A stretch of 64,000 nt of DNA, taken from the NCBI GenBank assembly GCA_017745075.1, contig JAGIAD010000009.1, forward strand, positions 62,001 through 126,000. The letters are read 5' to 3'. Positions within the stretch are counted from its first letter, which is position 1. The number at the start of each line of letters is the position of its first letter. The stretch is from Sphingobacteriaceae bacterium. GTDB taxonomy: Bacteria; Bacteroidota; Bacteroidia; Sphingobacteriales; Sphingobacteriaceae. This document shows, piece after piece, positions 1 to 8,966 of the stretch. A program made the translations under genes and the position numbers. The notes under the pieces are model-generated. The model was given only the letters and a program-made list of their open reading frames with translations. It was not told where the DNA came from and did not search any database.

Positions 1-753
1 GTAGTGGCGACACTATTTATCTTGGCAAAAGTGTTCACTTACCAAATGCCCTTAACGAAAAAAAGTCTTTTTAAGGAAGAAAAATTAAGCTCTACAATAA
101 CAAAAACTGATAGTACAAAAGTTGAAGACGTTGCGAAACCTCTTACTTTGATGGCCCAGTTAAATTTCGCGGACGAAACCCTGCCTTTGGGCGATAAAAG
201 GGTGGAAAGAAAAATGAAAAAAATCTTGGCCGCACACACTTACAAGAACACACAAACCAATCTTTTGCACCAAAAAGCAGCAAAATGGTTCCCGATTATC
301 GAACCGATACTTGCCGCTTATGGTATCCCAAACGATTTTAAGTATTTGGCTTTGGTCGAATCTGGAATGACTGAGGGAACTTCGCCAAAGGGTGCAGCCG
401 GAATCTGGCAGTTTATGCCTGGAACAGCCCGTACCTATGGATTAAAAGTGAATGGAGATGTTGATGAGCGCTATAACCTGCGCAAATCAACCATTGCAGC
501 CTGCAAATACATTAAGGAAATGTATAAAGGTTTAGAAAGCTGGACATTAGTGGCTGCGGCTTACAATGTTGGCGACGGACGCCTGCGCAAGCAGATCAAT
601 AATCAAAATCAGGACAATTACTACAAAATGAAGCTGAACCGCGAAACCGGTGGCTATGTTTACAAGGTAATTTCAATGAAACAGATTATGGAGCATCCGA
701 AACGTTACGGTTACAAAAAACCGAGGGTATTATTGGCCTATAACGGCGGATAA
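1..753 (+). CDS. Lytic murein transglycosylase, SLT domain (5' partial)
   Basis: Cleaves peptidoglycan glycan strands at the envelope, as known for MltD/Slt-type lytic transglycosylases. The reading frame is open to the first base of the window, and the visible N-terminus is hydrophobic (ATLFILAKVF), so the start and part of a signal or membrane anchor lie upstream. The goose-lysozyme-like SLT domain covers roughly residues 90-235 of the visible chain, with the catalytic Glu in LALVESGM (about residue 119), then GAAGIWQFMPGTARTYGL and AAAYNVGDGR. No LysM repeat follows, so it is shorter than E. coli MltD. A strong terminator follows. The family is certain; the exact subtype and the start are not. 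Confidence 0.88.
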   Translation, partial: VVATLFILAKVFTYQMPLTKKSLFKEEKLSSTITKTDSTKVEDVAKPLTLMAQLNFADETLPLGDKRVERKMKKILAAHTYKNTQTNLLHQKAAKWFPIIEPILAAYGIPNDFKYLALVESGMTEGTSPKGAAGIWQFMPGTARTYGLKVNGDVDERYNLRKSTIAACKYIKEMYKGLESWTLVAAAYNVGDGRLRKQINNQNQDNYYKMKLNRETGGYVYKVISMKQIMEHPKRYGYKKPRVLLAYNGG

Positions 754-783
754 TATAAGTTAAGATAAAAACAAGCATTTGGT

Positions 784-817
784 AAAGCGTCCCGGTTTCA
801 GAACCGGGACGCTTTTT
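784..817 (+). terminator. Intrinsic terminator after the transglycosylase
   Basis: A perfect 14-bp stem (784-797 with 802-815) with a 4-base loop, TCAG, runs into a short T tract. It sits 30 bases after the transglycosylase stop and should end that transcript. Confidence 0.85.
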
Positions 818-897
818 ATTTATAGATAATTACATTGATTATGGGATTTCATAGATCTAATGAGCATTTTAAAACACAAATTGATCCCATGGTATTT

Positions 898-985
898 CCC
901 CTAACCCCTAACCCCTAACCCAATGAACAATTTGCAGTTACTATTGAACAAATGACTAATGAACCAATGAACTAATAAACCAATT
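898..985. repeat. Two short tandem arrays: CCCCTAA-type then AATGAACC-type
   Basis: Bases 898-921 are about three CCCCTAA units. Bases 922-985 are a degenerate run of AATGAAC / AATGAACC / ACTAATGAAC units. Both lie just before the reductase gene at 1001. The same word families recur beside other gene ends in this window (near 23626, 36073, 52840). No coding sense is apparent. Confidence 0.7.
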
Positions 986-1000
986 TCCTTTCTTTGTACT

Positions 1001-2044
1001 ATGTTCAAACTGCGGATCAATAAAATCATCAATCAGCCGGGCGATAATATTACCTTTCAATTTGAGGAAGTAGATGGGCAATATCCCAAATATTTGGCGG
1101 GCCAGTTTCTGTCATTGGTTTTTCAGAGTGCCCATAAAGAAATCAGGAGATCGTATTCGTTTAACAGTTCGCCTGATGTTGATGAGCCTCTGGCCATTAC
1201 GGTAAAGCGCGTAGAGAATGGTGAGATTTCGAGGTTTTTGCATCATAAAACTTCGGTGAACGATATTCTTTTTGCACAGGAGCCGCAGGGACTGTTTAGC
1301 TATATCCCGGATGAAAATTTAGAACGCGATCTTTTTCTTTTTGCTGCCGGGGTGGGTATTACTCCTTTGTTCTCCATTATGAAAACGGCATTGGTACGCG
1401 AGAAAAAGTCGTTGATTACATTGATATACAGTAACAGGTCGAAAGAAGAAACCCTGTTTTATGATGAATTGGTTGAATGGCAGCTGAAACATCCCGACAG
1501 GCTAAAAATTGTCTGGATTTTTAGCAACAGCAAAAACCTGATGACGGCCAGGCTCAACAAGTTCTATATAGAAAAGTTAATTAAAGAACATTTGCATTTC
1601 GATCGGAATGATGCTCTTTTTTATAGCTGTGGGCCAATAATTTATATGGATTTATGCCGGATTACTTTATTGGGCATGGGCTTCGATATTAAACAGATCA
1701 AAAGAGAAACTTTCGTGCTGCCGGAAGATGAGGTTGATGAAGATGATAACTCTGAAAAGGTTGTCGATAAAAATACTTATTCGATTGTTTTAAATTTTAA
1801 TGGTGAAAAGTATCATCTCGATGTTCCCTGGCCAAAAAGAATTCTGGATGTTGCACTCGAAAATAAGATTAAACTTCCGTACAGCTGCCGTGGTGGCGTG
1901 TGTAGTACCTGCGTAGCCAATTGCACCAAAGGTGGCGTGAGGATGGATTACAATGAAGTGCTTACCGATGATGAACTGGCAAGGGGCAGGGTACTGGTTT
2001 GTACAGGGCATCCGACTGAGAATGGAACAACGATAGAGTGGTAA
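1001..2044 (+). CDS. PaaE-like ferredoxin-NAD(P)H oxidoreductase with C-terminal 2Fe-2S domain
   Basis: Soluble electron-transfer flavoprotein of the ferredoxin-NADP reductase family, with domains in the PaaE order. The FAD-binding barrel carries RRSYSFNSSP (residues 49-58), the NAD(P)-binding domain AAGVGITPLF (about 115-124), and the plant-type ferredoxin domain Cys296, Cys301, Cys304 and Cys334 (CRGGVCSTC...VCTGHP). An acidic linker (EDEVDEDDN, about 247-255) joins the last two domains. In PaaE the partner is the phenylacetyl-CoA epoxidase complex, but no paaABCD genes are in view, so the physiological partner here is unknown. The ATG lies only a few bases after a TTTCTTTG string that resembles a degenerate -7 box. 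Confidence 0.85.
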   Translation: MFKLRINKIINQPGDNITFQFEEVDGQYPKYLAGQFLSLVFQSAHKEIRRSYSFNSSPDVDEPLAITVKRVENGEISRFLHHKTSVNDILFAQEPQGLFSYIPDENLERDLFLFAAGVGITPLFSIMKTALVREKKSLITLIYSNRSKEETLFYDELVEWQLKHPDRLKIVWIFSNSKNLMTARLNKFYIEKLIKEHLHFDRNDALFYSCGPIIYMDLCRITLLGMGFDIKQIKRETFVLPEDEVDEDDNSEKVVDKNTYSIVLNFNGEKYHLDVPWPKRILDVALENKIKLPYSCRGGVCSTCVANCTKGGVRMDYNEVLTDDELARGRVLVCTGHPTENGTTIEW

Positions 2045-2084
2045 GTTAGTTATTAGTGAGCGGAATGGATTGCAACTTGTTTAT

Positions 2085-2921
2085 TTATGGGTTAGTATTT
2101 TTTATCCGGTTCTTTATTTCATTAAATACAAGCTTTTTATAATATTTTCTCAAAGCTTTTTCCAGTTTTTCATTGCTTAGCTTCTCTGAGATGTGCATTC
2201 CCCTGAAATAAATTTTGGTCTTTCCATTTTTAAAGGTGCGCATGGTAAACTCCAGGTTGCTGAGCGTGTCTTTTTTGATGACCAGTTGGTTTAGCTTATA
2301 GAAATTTACTTCCTGATTTTTGATGAGATGCGATTTTTCCAAAGGCTTAATGCTATCAAAAATAATGTTCTGCGCCTTTAACTTTTTAAGAATTTCGTCC
2401 TGTGGATAATTTACTTTAATGGTACAATTGTAGCACTTAAGATCGGCATTACTTCTGTTATAATAAAAACTGGCCGGAGGTGAAGTGGCAATTAATGCCG
2501 CAAATGATGGGATGAGTACAATCAAAGGATTAATCTGCTTTACTTTAATGGAATTAAGCTGATCGATGTGTTTGATGATGTAATATGGAACAGGTAGAAA
2601 AACAAATACCAAAAGATCAGAATAATCAATTACCCTTGATGTTCCGATAAAGCTGTATTGATTATAAAAATCAATCATTCCCTGTGAAAATTCTGATTTC
2701 CAAAATAAAAATAAAAGGGCACTGACTGCTATCGCTGCTTTACCAAGTTTAGGGAAAATATAGGCTATAATTAAAGGTAATATAATTATCCCGGCCACAT
2801 CTGATAATTTTCCGCTTAACCAACCGGTGTAGCTGAATTTGATATAGTGATCGTTAACCAGAAGGATAAGCACACAAACAATAAAAATATAGTTTAAGAT
2901 ATAATATCTATTCCGGAGCAT
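2085..2921 (-). CDS. Hypothetical membrane protein
   Basis: Not recognised. The chosen ATG gives 278 residues beginning MLRNRYYIL; the frame stays open 15 codons further to a TTG, which I consider less likely. The N-terminal half is strongly hydrophobic with about four or five membrane segments (around NYIFIVCVLILLV, AGIIILPLIIAYIF, LLVFVFLPVPYYII, PLIVLIPSFAALI). The C-terminal half is a polar, Lys-rich domain of about 120 residues, probably on one side of the membrane. A GKLSD motif follows the first membrane segment. It converges on the reductase gene with about 40 bp between stops and has no obvious operon partner. Confidence 0.7.
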   Translation of the reverse strand: MLRNRYYILNYIFIVCVLILLVNDHYIKFSYTGWLSGKLSDVAGIIILPLIIAYIFPKLGKAAIAVSALLFLFWKSEFSQGMIDFYNQYSFIGTSRVIDYSDLLVFVFLPVPYYIIKHIDQLNSIKVKQINPLIVLIPSFAALIATSPPASFYYNRSNADLKCYNCTIKVNYPQDEILKKLKAQNIIFDSIKPLEKSHLIKNQEVNFYKLNQLVIKKDTLSNLEFTMRTFKNGKTKIYFRGMHISEKLSNEKLEKALRKYYKKLVFNEIKNRIKNTNP

Positions 2922-3240
2922 TGTCGTAGTCTGAAGGGGTTTGGTGAAGGCCGTGGCAAATGTCAAAACCGGCTTTTAATCTCTGCTATTTAAGTTTTGT
3001 TATCATTTTGATTATGCAGTCGTTATTCTCTCTAAAAATACAAAACCATTACCTGTTCTGCAACGTTTGTGCTATTGAAAAAAGCCAAAACTTTATTTCG
3101 GAAGATGGCTTTTATATTATGACATTTAATCCTTAATACAGATTGCATTACACTTTCTTTTTGATAAAATTTTTAGCATTTTTGCAGATTGAAATCCAGC
3201 CTTTCGGAAGGCTTGGGTACGGCCCCAATTTTTAATAAGT

Positions 3241-6156
3241 ATGAGCAATAAATCTATCGACCTCGGCGAGCAAAAGGATGTAGAAGTATATGGTGCGAGG
3301 GTACATAATTTAAAGAATATAGACGTTAGTTTTCCGCGTAACGAGCTTGTGGTAATTACAGGTTTAAGTGGCAGCGGTAAATCTTCATTGGCTTTTGATA
3401 CCATTTATGCAGAGGGACAGCGCCGTTACATGGAAACATTCAGTGCTTACAGCCGTCAGTTTATGGGCGGGATGGAACGCCCCGATGTGGATAAAGTTTC
3501 AGGTTTAAGTCCGGTTATTGCCATTGAACAGAAAACCACGAGCAAAAATCCGCGCTCTACAGTCGGTACCATTACCGAGATTTACGATTTCATGCGTTTG
3601 CTTTATGCCCGTGTGGCTGATGCTTTTTCGTACAATACTGGCGAGAAGATGGAGCGCATGAGCGAAGATCAGATTCTGCAGAATATCTTCAATAAATTTG
3701 ATGGTGTAGCCGTGAATATTCTTGCCCCTGTGGTTAAAGGTAGGAAGGGACATTACCGTGAACTTTTCGAGCAGATCCGTAAACAAGGGTATGTAAAAGT
3801 TCGCGTAGATGGAGAGATTAAGGATATTACCGCTAAAATGCAGGTAGACCGGTATAAAATTCACGATATTGAAGTGGTGATCGACCGCCTCATTATCGAC
3901 GTGAAAGATAAAAAACGCCTGCTTGATTCATTACAAACGGCCATGAAAATGGGTAAAGGTGTAATCAAAATCAGCGATAAGGATAATAACGTGGCACATT
4001 TCAGTAAGTTTTTGATGTGCCCAACTACCGGTATTTCTTATGACGAACCTCAACCTAACAGTTTTTCGTTCAATTCGCCTTATGGTGCCTGCGAGCGTTG
4101 CGATGGTTTGGGTTATATTTTCGTAGTAGATAAAGAATCGGTTATCCCAAACCCCAAACTGAGTATTTTAAATGGTGGTTTGGCTCCATTGGGCGAATAC
4201 CGCGATATCTGGATGTTCCAGGTGTTAAAAGCTTTGGCCAAGAAATACAATTTCTCACTATCTGCACCAATTGAAAAATTAAGCGATGAAGTGATCAATA
4301 TCATTTTAAACGGTTCGCCCGATTTGATCAAGGTTGAAGTAGAATACAATAAATGGAATGTTCAGAATTATAACATCACTTTCGATGGGATAATTAAAAT
4401 GCTCGAAGAGCAGAACGAAAAAAGAAGCGAATCGGCAGCTGACGATATGGACGAGTTCAGGAAGCTGAAAACCTGTCCCGAATGCCATGGTGCCCGTTTG
4501 AAAAAAGAAAGTTTGCATTTTAAAGTTGATGGAAAAAACATTTTCGAGCTTTCATCTATGGATATCAGCAATCTTCATCAATGGTTCGAAAAAATTGATG
4601 AGCGTTTATCAGACCGTCAGAATATTATTGCCAAAGAAATTTTAAAGGAAATTAAAGCCAGGATCGGTTTCTTAACAGACGTAGGCTTAACCTATTTAAC
4701 TTTAGACCGTACAGCACGTACACTTTCGGGTGGCGAGGCGCAGCGTATCCGTTTGGCCACCCAGATCGGTTCACAGTTGATGAACGTAATGTACATCCTC
4801 GATGAGCCAAGTATTGGTTTGCACCAGCGTGATAATGAACGGCTGATCAATGCACTTAAAAACCTTCGCGATCTTGGAAATACCGTTTTAGTGGTAGAAC
4901 ACGATAAGGATATGATTTTGGAGGCCGATTGGGTAATTGATGTGGGACCGGGGGCCGGTATTCATGGCGGTACGGTTGTAGCCGAAGGAACTGCAGCACA
5001 GATCCTGAAATCGAATACCTTAACCGCTGATTATTTAAATGGTAAAAAGAGCATTGAAACACCAAAAAACCGCAGAAAAGGCAACGGGCATAAATTATCG
5101 CTGATTAAAGCCACCGGACATAATTTAAAGGAGGTTTCAGTAGATTTTCCTTTAGGTAAATTTATTGCCGTGACCGGGGTTTCTGGAAGTGGTAAATCGA
5201 GTCTGATCACAGAAACTTTATATCCGATTTTAAATCATCATTTCTTCAGGGCTAAAAAAACACCTTTACCTTACGAAAAAATCAATGGCTTGAAAGAGAT
5301 CGATAAGGTAATCGAAATAGATCAGGCACCGATTGGCAGAACGCCACGTTCCAATCCATCTACCTATACCGGGGTTTTCTCCGACATCAGAAATTTGTTC
5401 GTCCAGTTGCCCGAAGCAAAAATCCGTGGTTACAAACCCGGCCGTTTCTCTTTCAATGTAAAGGGTGGCCGTTGCGAAACCTGCCAGGGAGCTGGTTTAA
5501 AAGTAATCGAAATGAATTTTTTGCCTGATGTACAGGTACCTTGCGAAGAGTGCGGCGGAAGAAGATACAACAGGGAGACTTTAGAAGTACGCTTCCGTGG
5601 AAAATCGATCAGTGATGTATTGGATATGAGCATCGAAGATGCCTGTACATTCTTCGAAAATATTCCGGTCATCTATAGAAAGATTAAAACCTTAAAAGAT
5701 GTTGGTTTAGGTTATATCACTTTGGGGCAATCGTCGGTTACTTTATCGGGAGGGGAAGCACAGCGTGTAAAACTGGCTACCGAACTTTCCAAAAAAGATA
5801 CCGGAAAAACCTTCTATATTTTAGATGAACCAACCACGGGGCTTCATTTCGAAGATATTAATGTACTTTTAGGGGTATTACAGGAGCTGGTTGATAAAGG
5901 AAATACCATTTTGGTGATTGAACATAATTTAGATGTGGTTAAAGTTGCCGACTGGGTGATCGATCTAGGAGAAGAAGGCGGTGCTGGCGGCGGAAGGATT
6001 TTATTCGAGGGTACACCAGAAGGTTTAATCCAGAACCCGATCAGTTTAACCGGGAAGTTTTTGAAAAAGGAAATGGAGTGGAGCCCACAGTCTGAAGTCG
6101 GAAGTCAGGAGTCAAAAGTCAAAAAAACGAAGAAAAGCAAGGCTGAAACGAAATAG
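3241..6156 (+). CDS. uvrA: Excinuclease ABC subunit A
   Basis: ATPase subunit that, with UvrB, finds DNA lesions in nucleotide excision repair. Both ABC modules are visible: Walker A GLSGSGKS (residues 41-48) and GVSGSGKSS, signatures TLSGGEAQR in both halves, Walker B YILDEPSIGL and YILDEPTTGL. Zinc modules CERCDGLGY and CETCQGAG...CEECGGRRYN are intact, and the CPTTGISYDEPQ region is present. Length 971 is slightly above the usual 940-950 because of a Lys/Ser-rich tail (SEVGSQESKVKKTKKSK). That tail is coded by an AGTC-type tandem array like those found after other genes here (see repeat at 6089). Monocistronic by spacing; a small hairpin (AGCCTT/AAGGCT, 3198-3213) lies in the leader. Confidence 0.97.
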   Translation: MSNKSIDLGEQKDVEVYGARVHNLKNIDVSFPRNELVVITGLSGSGKSSLAFDTIYAEGQRRYMETFSAYSRQFMGGMERPDVDKVSGLSPVIAIEQKTTSKNPRSTVGTITEIYDFMRLLYARVADAFSYNTGEKMERMSEDQILQNIFNKFDGVAVNILAPVVKGRKGHYRELFEQIRKQGYVKVRVDGEIKDITAKMQVDRYKIHDIEVVIDRLIIDVKDKKRLLDSLQTAMKMGKGVIKISDKDNNVAHFSKFLMCPTTGISYDEPQPNSFSFNSPYGACERCDGLGYIFVVDKESVIPNPKLSILNGGLAPLGEYRDIWMFQVLKALAKKYNFSLSAPIEKLSDEVINIILNGSPDLIKVEVEYNKWNVQNYNITFDGIIKMLEEQNEKRSESAADDMDEFRKLKTCPECHGARLKKESLHFKVDGKNIFELSSMDISNLHQWFEKIDERLSDRQNIIAKEILKEIKARIGFLTDVGLTYLTLDRTARTLSGGEAQRIRLATQIGSQLMNVMYILDEPSIGLHQRDNERLINALKNLRDLGNTVLVVEHDKDMILEADWVIDVGPGAGIHGGTVVAEGTAAQILKSNTLTADYLNGKKSIETPKNRRKGNGHKLSLIKATGHNLKEVSVDFPLGKFIAVTGVSGSGKSSLITETLYPILNHHFFRAKKTPLPYEKINGLKEIDKVIEIDQAPIGRTPRSNPSTYTGVFSDIRNLFVQLPEAKIRGYKPGRFSFNVKGGRCETCQGAGLKVIEMNFLPDVQVPCEECGGRRYNRETLEVRFRGKSISDVLDMSIEDACTFFENIPVIYRKIKTLKDVGLGYITLGQSSVTLSGGEAQRVKLATELSKKDTGKTFYILDEPTTGLHFEDINVLLGVLQELVDKGNTILVIEHNLDVVKVADWVIDLGEEGGAGGGRILFEGTPEGLIQNPISLTGKFLKKEMEWSPQSEVGSQESKVKKTKKSKAETK
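6089..6120 (+). repeat. AGTC-type tandem array inside the uvrA 3' end
   Basis: Consecutive degenerate units AGTCTGA, AGTCGGA, AGTCAGG, AGTCAAA and AGTC. Equivalent arrays start at or next to the stop codons of ahcY (21143) and aroK (52709), but here the array is read through as codons and the stop comes 12 codons later. Confidence 0.7.
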
Positions 6157-6253
6157 AACTTTTTATGAAAGTATAAGGAGCGATAAATCTATCTTGCTAC
6201 TTAATTAATCTATCTTGATAATTAGTTCTAAATACTTGATACTATAATAAAAC

Positions 6254-7021
6254 ATGCTTTTTACCGATACCCATACCCATTTATATTACGAGCAGGATGC
6301 GGGGAAACAGGCCCAGTTAATGGAGCGTTGTTTTGAAAACAATGTAAGCCGCTTGTTTTTACCCAATGTTGACGTGAAATCAATCGCGATGATTGATGAC
6401 TTAGTAGCAAAATACCCAGAAAACTGTTTTGCAATGGCAGGCCTTCACCCCTGCGATGTAAAAGAAGATTATCTTACGCAGCTAAGTGAAATCTACAACA
6501 GTATTTCCTGGCGGAAAATTTACGCCATTGGCGAAATTGGTATCGATTTATACTGGGATAAAACTACTCTGGAAATCCAGCAAGATGCCTTTCGTAAACA
6601 GATCGGCTGGGCAAAAGCGCTGGGTTTGCCGATTGTAATCCATTGCAGAGAAGCTTTTGATGAAGTTTTTGAGGTGTTGGAAAGTGAAAGAGATGAAAAA
6701 TTACGTGGCATATTTCATTGTTTCACCGGGAATTTAGTCCAGGCAAAACAAGCTATAGATCTTAATTTTTATTTGGGTATTGGTGGCGTGGTTACCTATA
6801 AAAAAGCGGGCCTGGACCTGGTGTTGGCAGATGTTCCTTTAACCAACCTGGTTTTAGAGACCGATTCTCCTTACCTGGCTCCTGTTCCTTTCCGTGGTAA
6901 ACCCAACGAGAGCAGTTACCTGATTTATATTGCGCAAAAACTGGCCGATATTTACGGCATTTCTATTGAAGAGATTGCTGGGGTAACTACCGAAAATTCG
7001 AAAAAGATATTTGGAGTTTAA
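6254..7021 (+). CDS. TatD-family metal-dependent hydrolase (DNase)
   Basis: Cytoplasmic TIM-barrel metallohydrolase; characterised TatD proteins have 3'-5' exonuclease or DNase activity. 255 residues is the normal length. Metal-site motifs appear in order: DTHTHLY near the N-terminus, IGEIGIDLYWD, IVIHCREAFDE, GIFHCFTGN, and ETDSPYLAPVPFRGK. It lies 97 bp after uvrA in the same direction. The gap has a run of TCTTGATA-like words rather than a terminator, so cotranscription is possible but not shown. The substrate cannot be read from the sequence. Confidence 0.93.
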   Translation: MLFTDTHTHLYYEQDAGKQAQLMERCFENNVSRLFLPNVDVKSIAMIDDLVAKYPENCFAMAGLHPCDVKEDYLTQLSEIYNSISWRKIYAIGEIGIDLYWDKTTLEIQQDAFRKQIGWAKALGLPIVIHCREAFDEVFEVLESERDEKLRGIFHCFTGNLVQAKQAIDLNFYLGIGGVVTYKKAGLDLVLADVPLTNLVLETDSPYLAPVPFRGKPNESSYLIYIAQKLADIYGISIEEIAGVTTENSKKIFGV

Positions 7022-7482
7022 TCAATTCGTTATTGCGAGAAGGCTTTTTCAGCCGACGAAACAATCTATTTAGCGGTTAATCCTCATTGTCCGTAGAGTT
7101 CCTAAGGACTCTACGGATTCTGAATGGAACAGAGTCTCTGACTCGTTTTAGCTATTATATGTTTTCCTCAATCTTATTTGCTATTCCGTAGAGACGTTGC
7201 ACTTAACTCTACGGACAGGTTGGAGTCCTTAGTCTGAAGTCGTTAGCCGGGTTAGCTCGGTCGTCATTCCGACTTAAACTTTGCGTAATGGAGAAATCTG
7301 CTGAGGTATCTCCATTAGGATCACATGGTGTTTATTTCTTTTATTGTAAAATATACGCTAAAATTTTATTATATTGTCAAAACATTAAGGTTTTTTAGCT
7401 TTTTTGTTGCTGATTTAAAAATATCGCCTGATCATTTGTAAATTTTTAGTTTCTTTGTGTTGAGCAACCTTCACTAAACCAA
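7022..7482. repeat. Gene-free gap of intergenic repeats
   Basis: No credible gene. It contains a perfect 10-bp inverted repeat TCCGTAGAGT / ACTCTACGGA (7090-7099, 7108-7117), a second degenerate copy of the same CCGTAGAG word pair (7185-7217), a TATTGCGAGAAGGC...GAAACAATC block (7031-7069) related to one at 46743, and a TCGTCATTCCGAC...GGAGAAATCTGC block (7259-7292) related to others at 17366 and 62621. The last 150 bases are AT-rich and should hold the asparaginase promoter, which I could not place confidently. Confidence 0.65.
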
Positions 7483-8502
7483 ATGACCAAAATACTTATA
7501 ATCTATACCGGTGGTACCATCGGTATGGTTAACGATCCTACAAACGGGATGTTGGTTCCGTTTAATTTCGAGCAGATACAAGAAAACGTTCCGGAACTGG
7601 GCCGTTTAGATTACCAGTTAGATGTACACTCTTTTAATCCGGTATTGGATTCATCAAACATGGATCCTGAAATATGGAAAACACTGGCTGAGCTTATTTA
7701 CCATAAATACGATCAATACGATGGTTTTGTAATCCTTCACGGATCAGATACCATGGCTTTCACCGCTTCGGCACTGAGTTTTATGCTCGAAAACCTGGAT
7801 AAACCTGTTGTTTTAACCGGATCACAGCTTCCTATCGGAGAAATCAGAACCGATGCTAAAGAAAATTTGATTACCGCATTAGAAATTGCCGCAACCAAAG
7901 AAGATGGCAAAGCATTATTTCCAGAGGTCTGTATTTATTTCGATGCCCAATTATTTAGGGGTAACCGTTCTATAAAGTACAATAGTGAGAAATTTGAGGC
8001 ATTCCGTTCGCCAAATTACCCGGTACTTGCAGAGGCTGGAGTACATCTGCAGTTCCACAGAAATTATATTTTAAAAGCTACAGGTGGCAGCTTGAAATTG
8101 CATACCAATTTTAATTCAAATATAGGCGTACTTAAATTATATCCGGGAATTACCCCGCAAGCCGTTCAGGCCATTACCGATTCTAAAGTAGATGCCATCA
8201 TTTTGGAAACTTTTGGCTCGGGCAACACCACCACAGCACCATGGTTTTTAGATAGCTTGCATCAGGCCATTTTAAACGGAAAAATCATTATCGACATTTC
8301 TCAGTGTAAAAAAGGCTCGGTGCAACTTGGTCGCTACGAAACCAGTAGAGAACTGTTAAAAATGGGTGTTTTAAGCGGCTACGACTTAACTTTCGAAGCT
8401 ACCGTAACCAAGCTGATGTTTGTAATGGGCTTGGGTTTATCAGTTAAGGAAAGCTGTAAACTGATGGAAGAACCCTTAAGAGGAGAATTGACTAAAGATT
8501 AA
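7483..8502 (+). CDS. ansA: Type I L-asparaginase
   Basis: Hydrolyses L-asparagine to aspartate and ammonia. 339 residues without a signal peptide fits the cytoplasmic type I enzyme rather than the periplasmic type II. The nucleophile Thr is in YTGGTIGM (residues 8-15), and the second catalytic site in LHGSDTMAFTASAL (about 87-100). Further family blocks are PVVLTGSQLPIGEIRTDAKEN and ILETFGSGN. It stands alone between two repeat-rich gaps; tandem hairpins follow the stop. The function call is secure; the symbol assumes the usual ansA usage. Confidence 0.93.
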   Translation: MTKILIIYTGGTIGMVNDPTNGMLVPFNFEQIQENVPELGRLDYQLDVHSFNPVLDSSNMDPEIWKTLAELIYHKYDQYDGFVILHGSDTMAFTASALSFMLENLDKPVVLTGSQLPIGEIRTDAKENLITALEIAATKEDGKALFPEVCIYFDAQLFRGNRSIKYNSEKFEAFRSPNYPVLAEAGVHLQFHRNYILKATGGSLKLHTNFNSNIGVLKLYPGITPQAVQAITDSKVDAIILETFGSGNTTTAPWFLDSLHQAILNGKIIIDISQCKKGSVQLGRYETSRELLKMGVLSGYDLTFEATVTKLMFVMGLGLSVKESCKLMEEPLRGELTKD

Positions 8503-8966
8503 ATGCTGGTCGGGATTTGTAATCCCGTCCCTTGAACTAAGGATTTCAAATCCTTTAAAATCACTGGTGTCGAGATTGCAAATTTAGACTAACGATGCTA
8601 TTTTTTATACGGTGGGTTTTGCGTTAGGGATTGTAAGGGTTTAGTACCGATCTTTTATCGGTACCGGAGCGAAGCGCAGCCCTGAAAAGCCCGGCCCTTG
8701 CGCAGCTTGGTGAAACGCCCAAATTAGTTTACAGTTTACAATTTTTAGTTCCAGGGGCCATAGACTTCGCAGGTTTGTGAAACTTACGAGATCTGTACCA
8801 GAATAAGTAAAACTTCTGCAATTATGAACAGCAACATTTCGGTTATCAGTATTTAGCCCTATTTTTGCTAGTAAGGAGGTATAAGGTAAAGGGTTTAAGG
8901 CTTAAGGTACAGTGGTGCTTATGTCTTAATACTCACTTCTCATATCTCGATACTCAAATCTAAAGA
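8503..8966. repeat. Gene-free gap: tandem hairpins plus repeat block
   Basis: Two hairpins follow the asparaginase stop: CGGGATT-TGT-AATCCCG (8511-8527) and AAGGATTT-C-AAATCCTT (8539-8555). They may act as terminator or REP-type elements, though neither has a good T tract. A block near 8630-8715 has a TACCGATcttttATCGGTA hairpin and then GGAGCGAAGCGCAGCCC. Purine-rich AAGGTA words (8874-8910) and ATACTC words (8929-8955) precede the next gene. No coding sequence seen. Confidence 0.6.

Noticed and set aside
898..921. CCCCTAA array as a CRISPR-like or telomere element
   Set aside because: Units of 7 bp without spacers are simple tandem repeats; no cas genes nearby and the chromosome is bacterial.
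3126..3404. Antisense frame over the 5' end of uvrA
   Set aside because: Shadow of the uvrA coding sequence without its own start signals.
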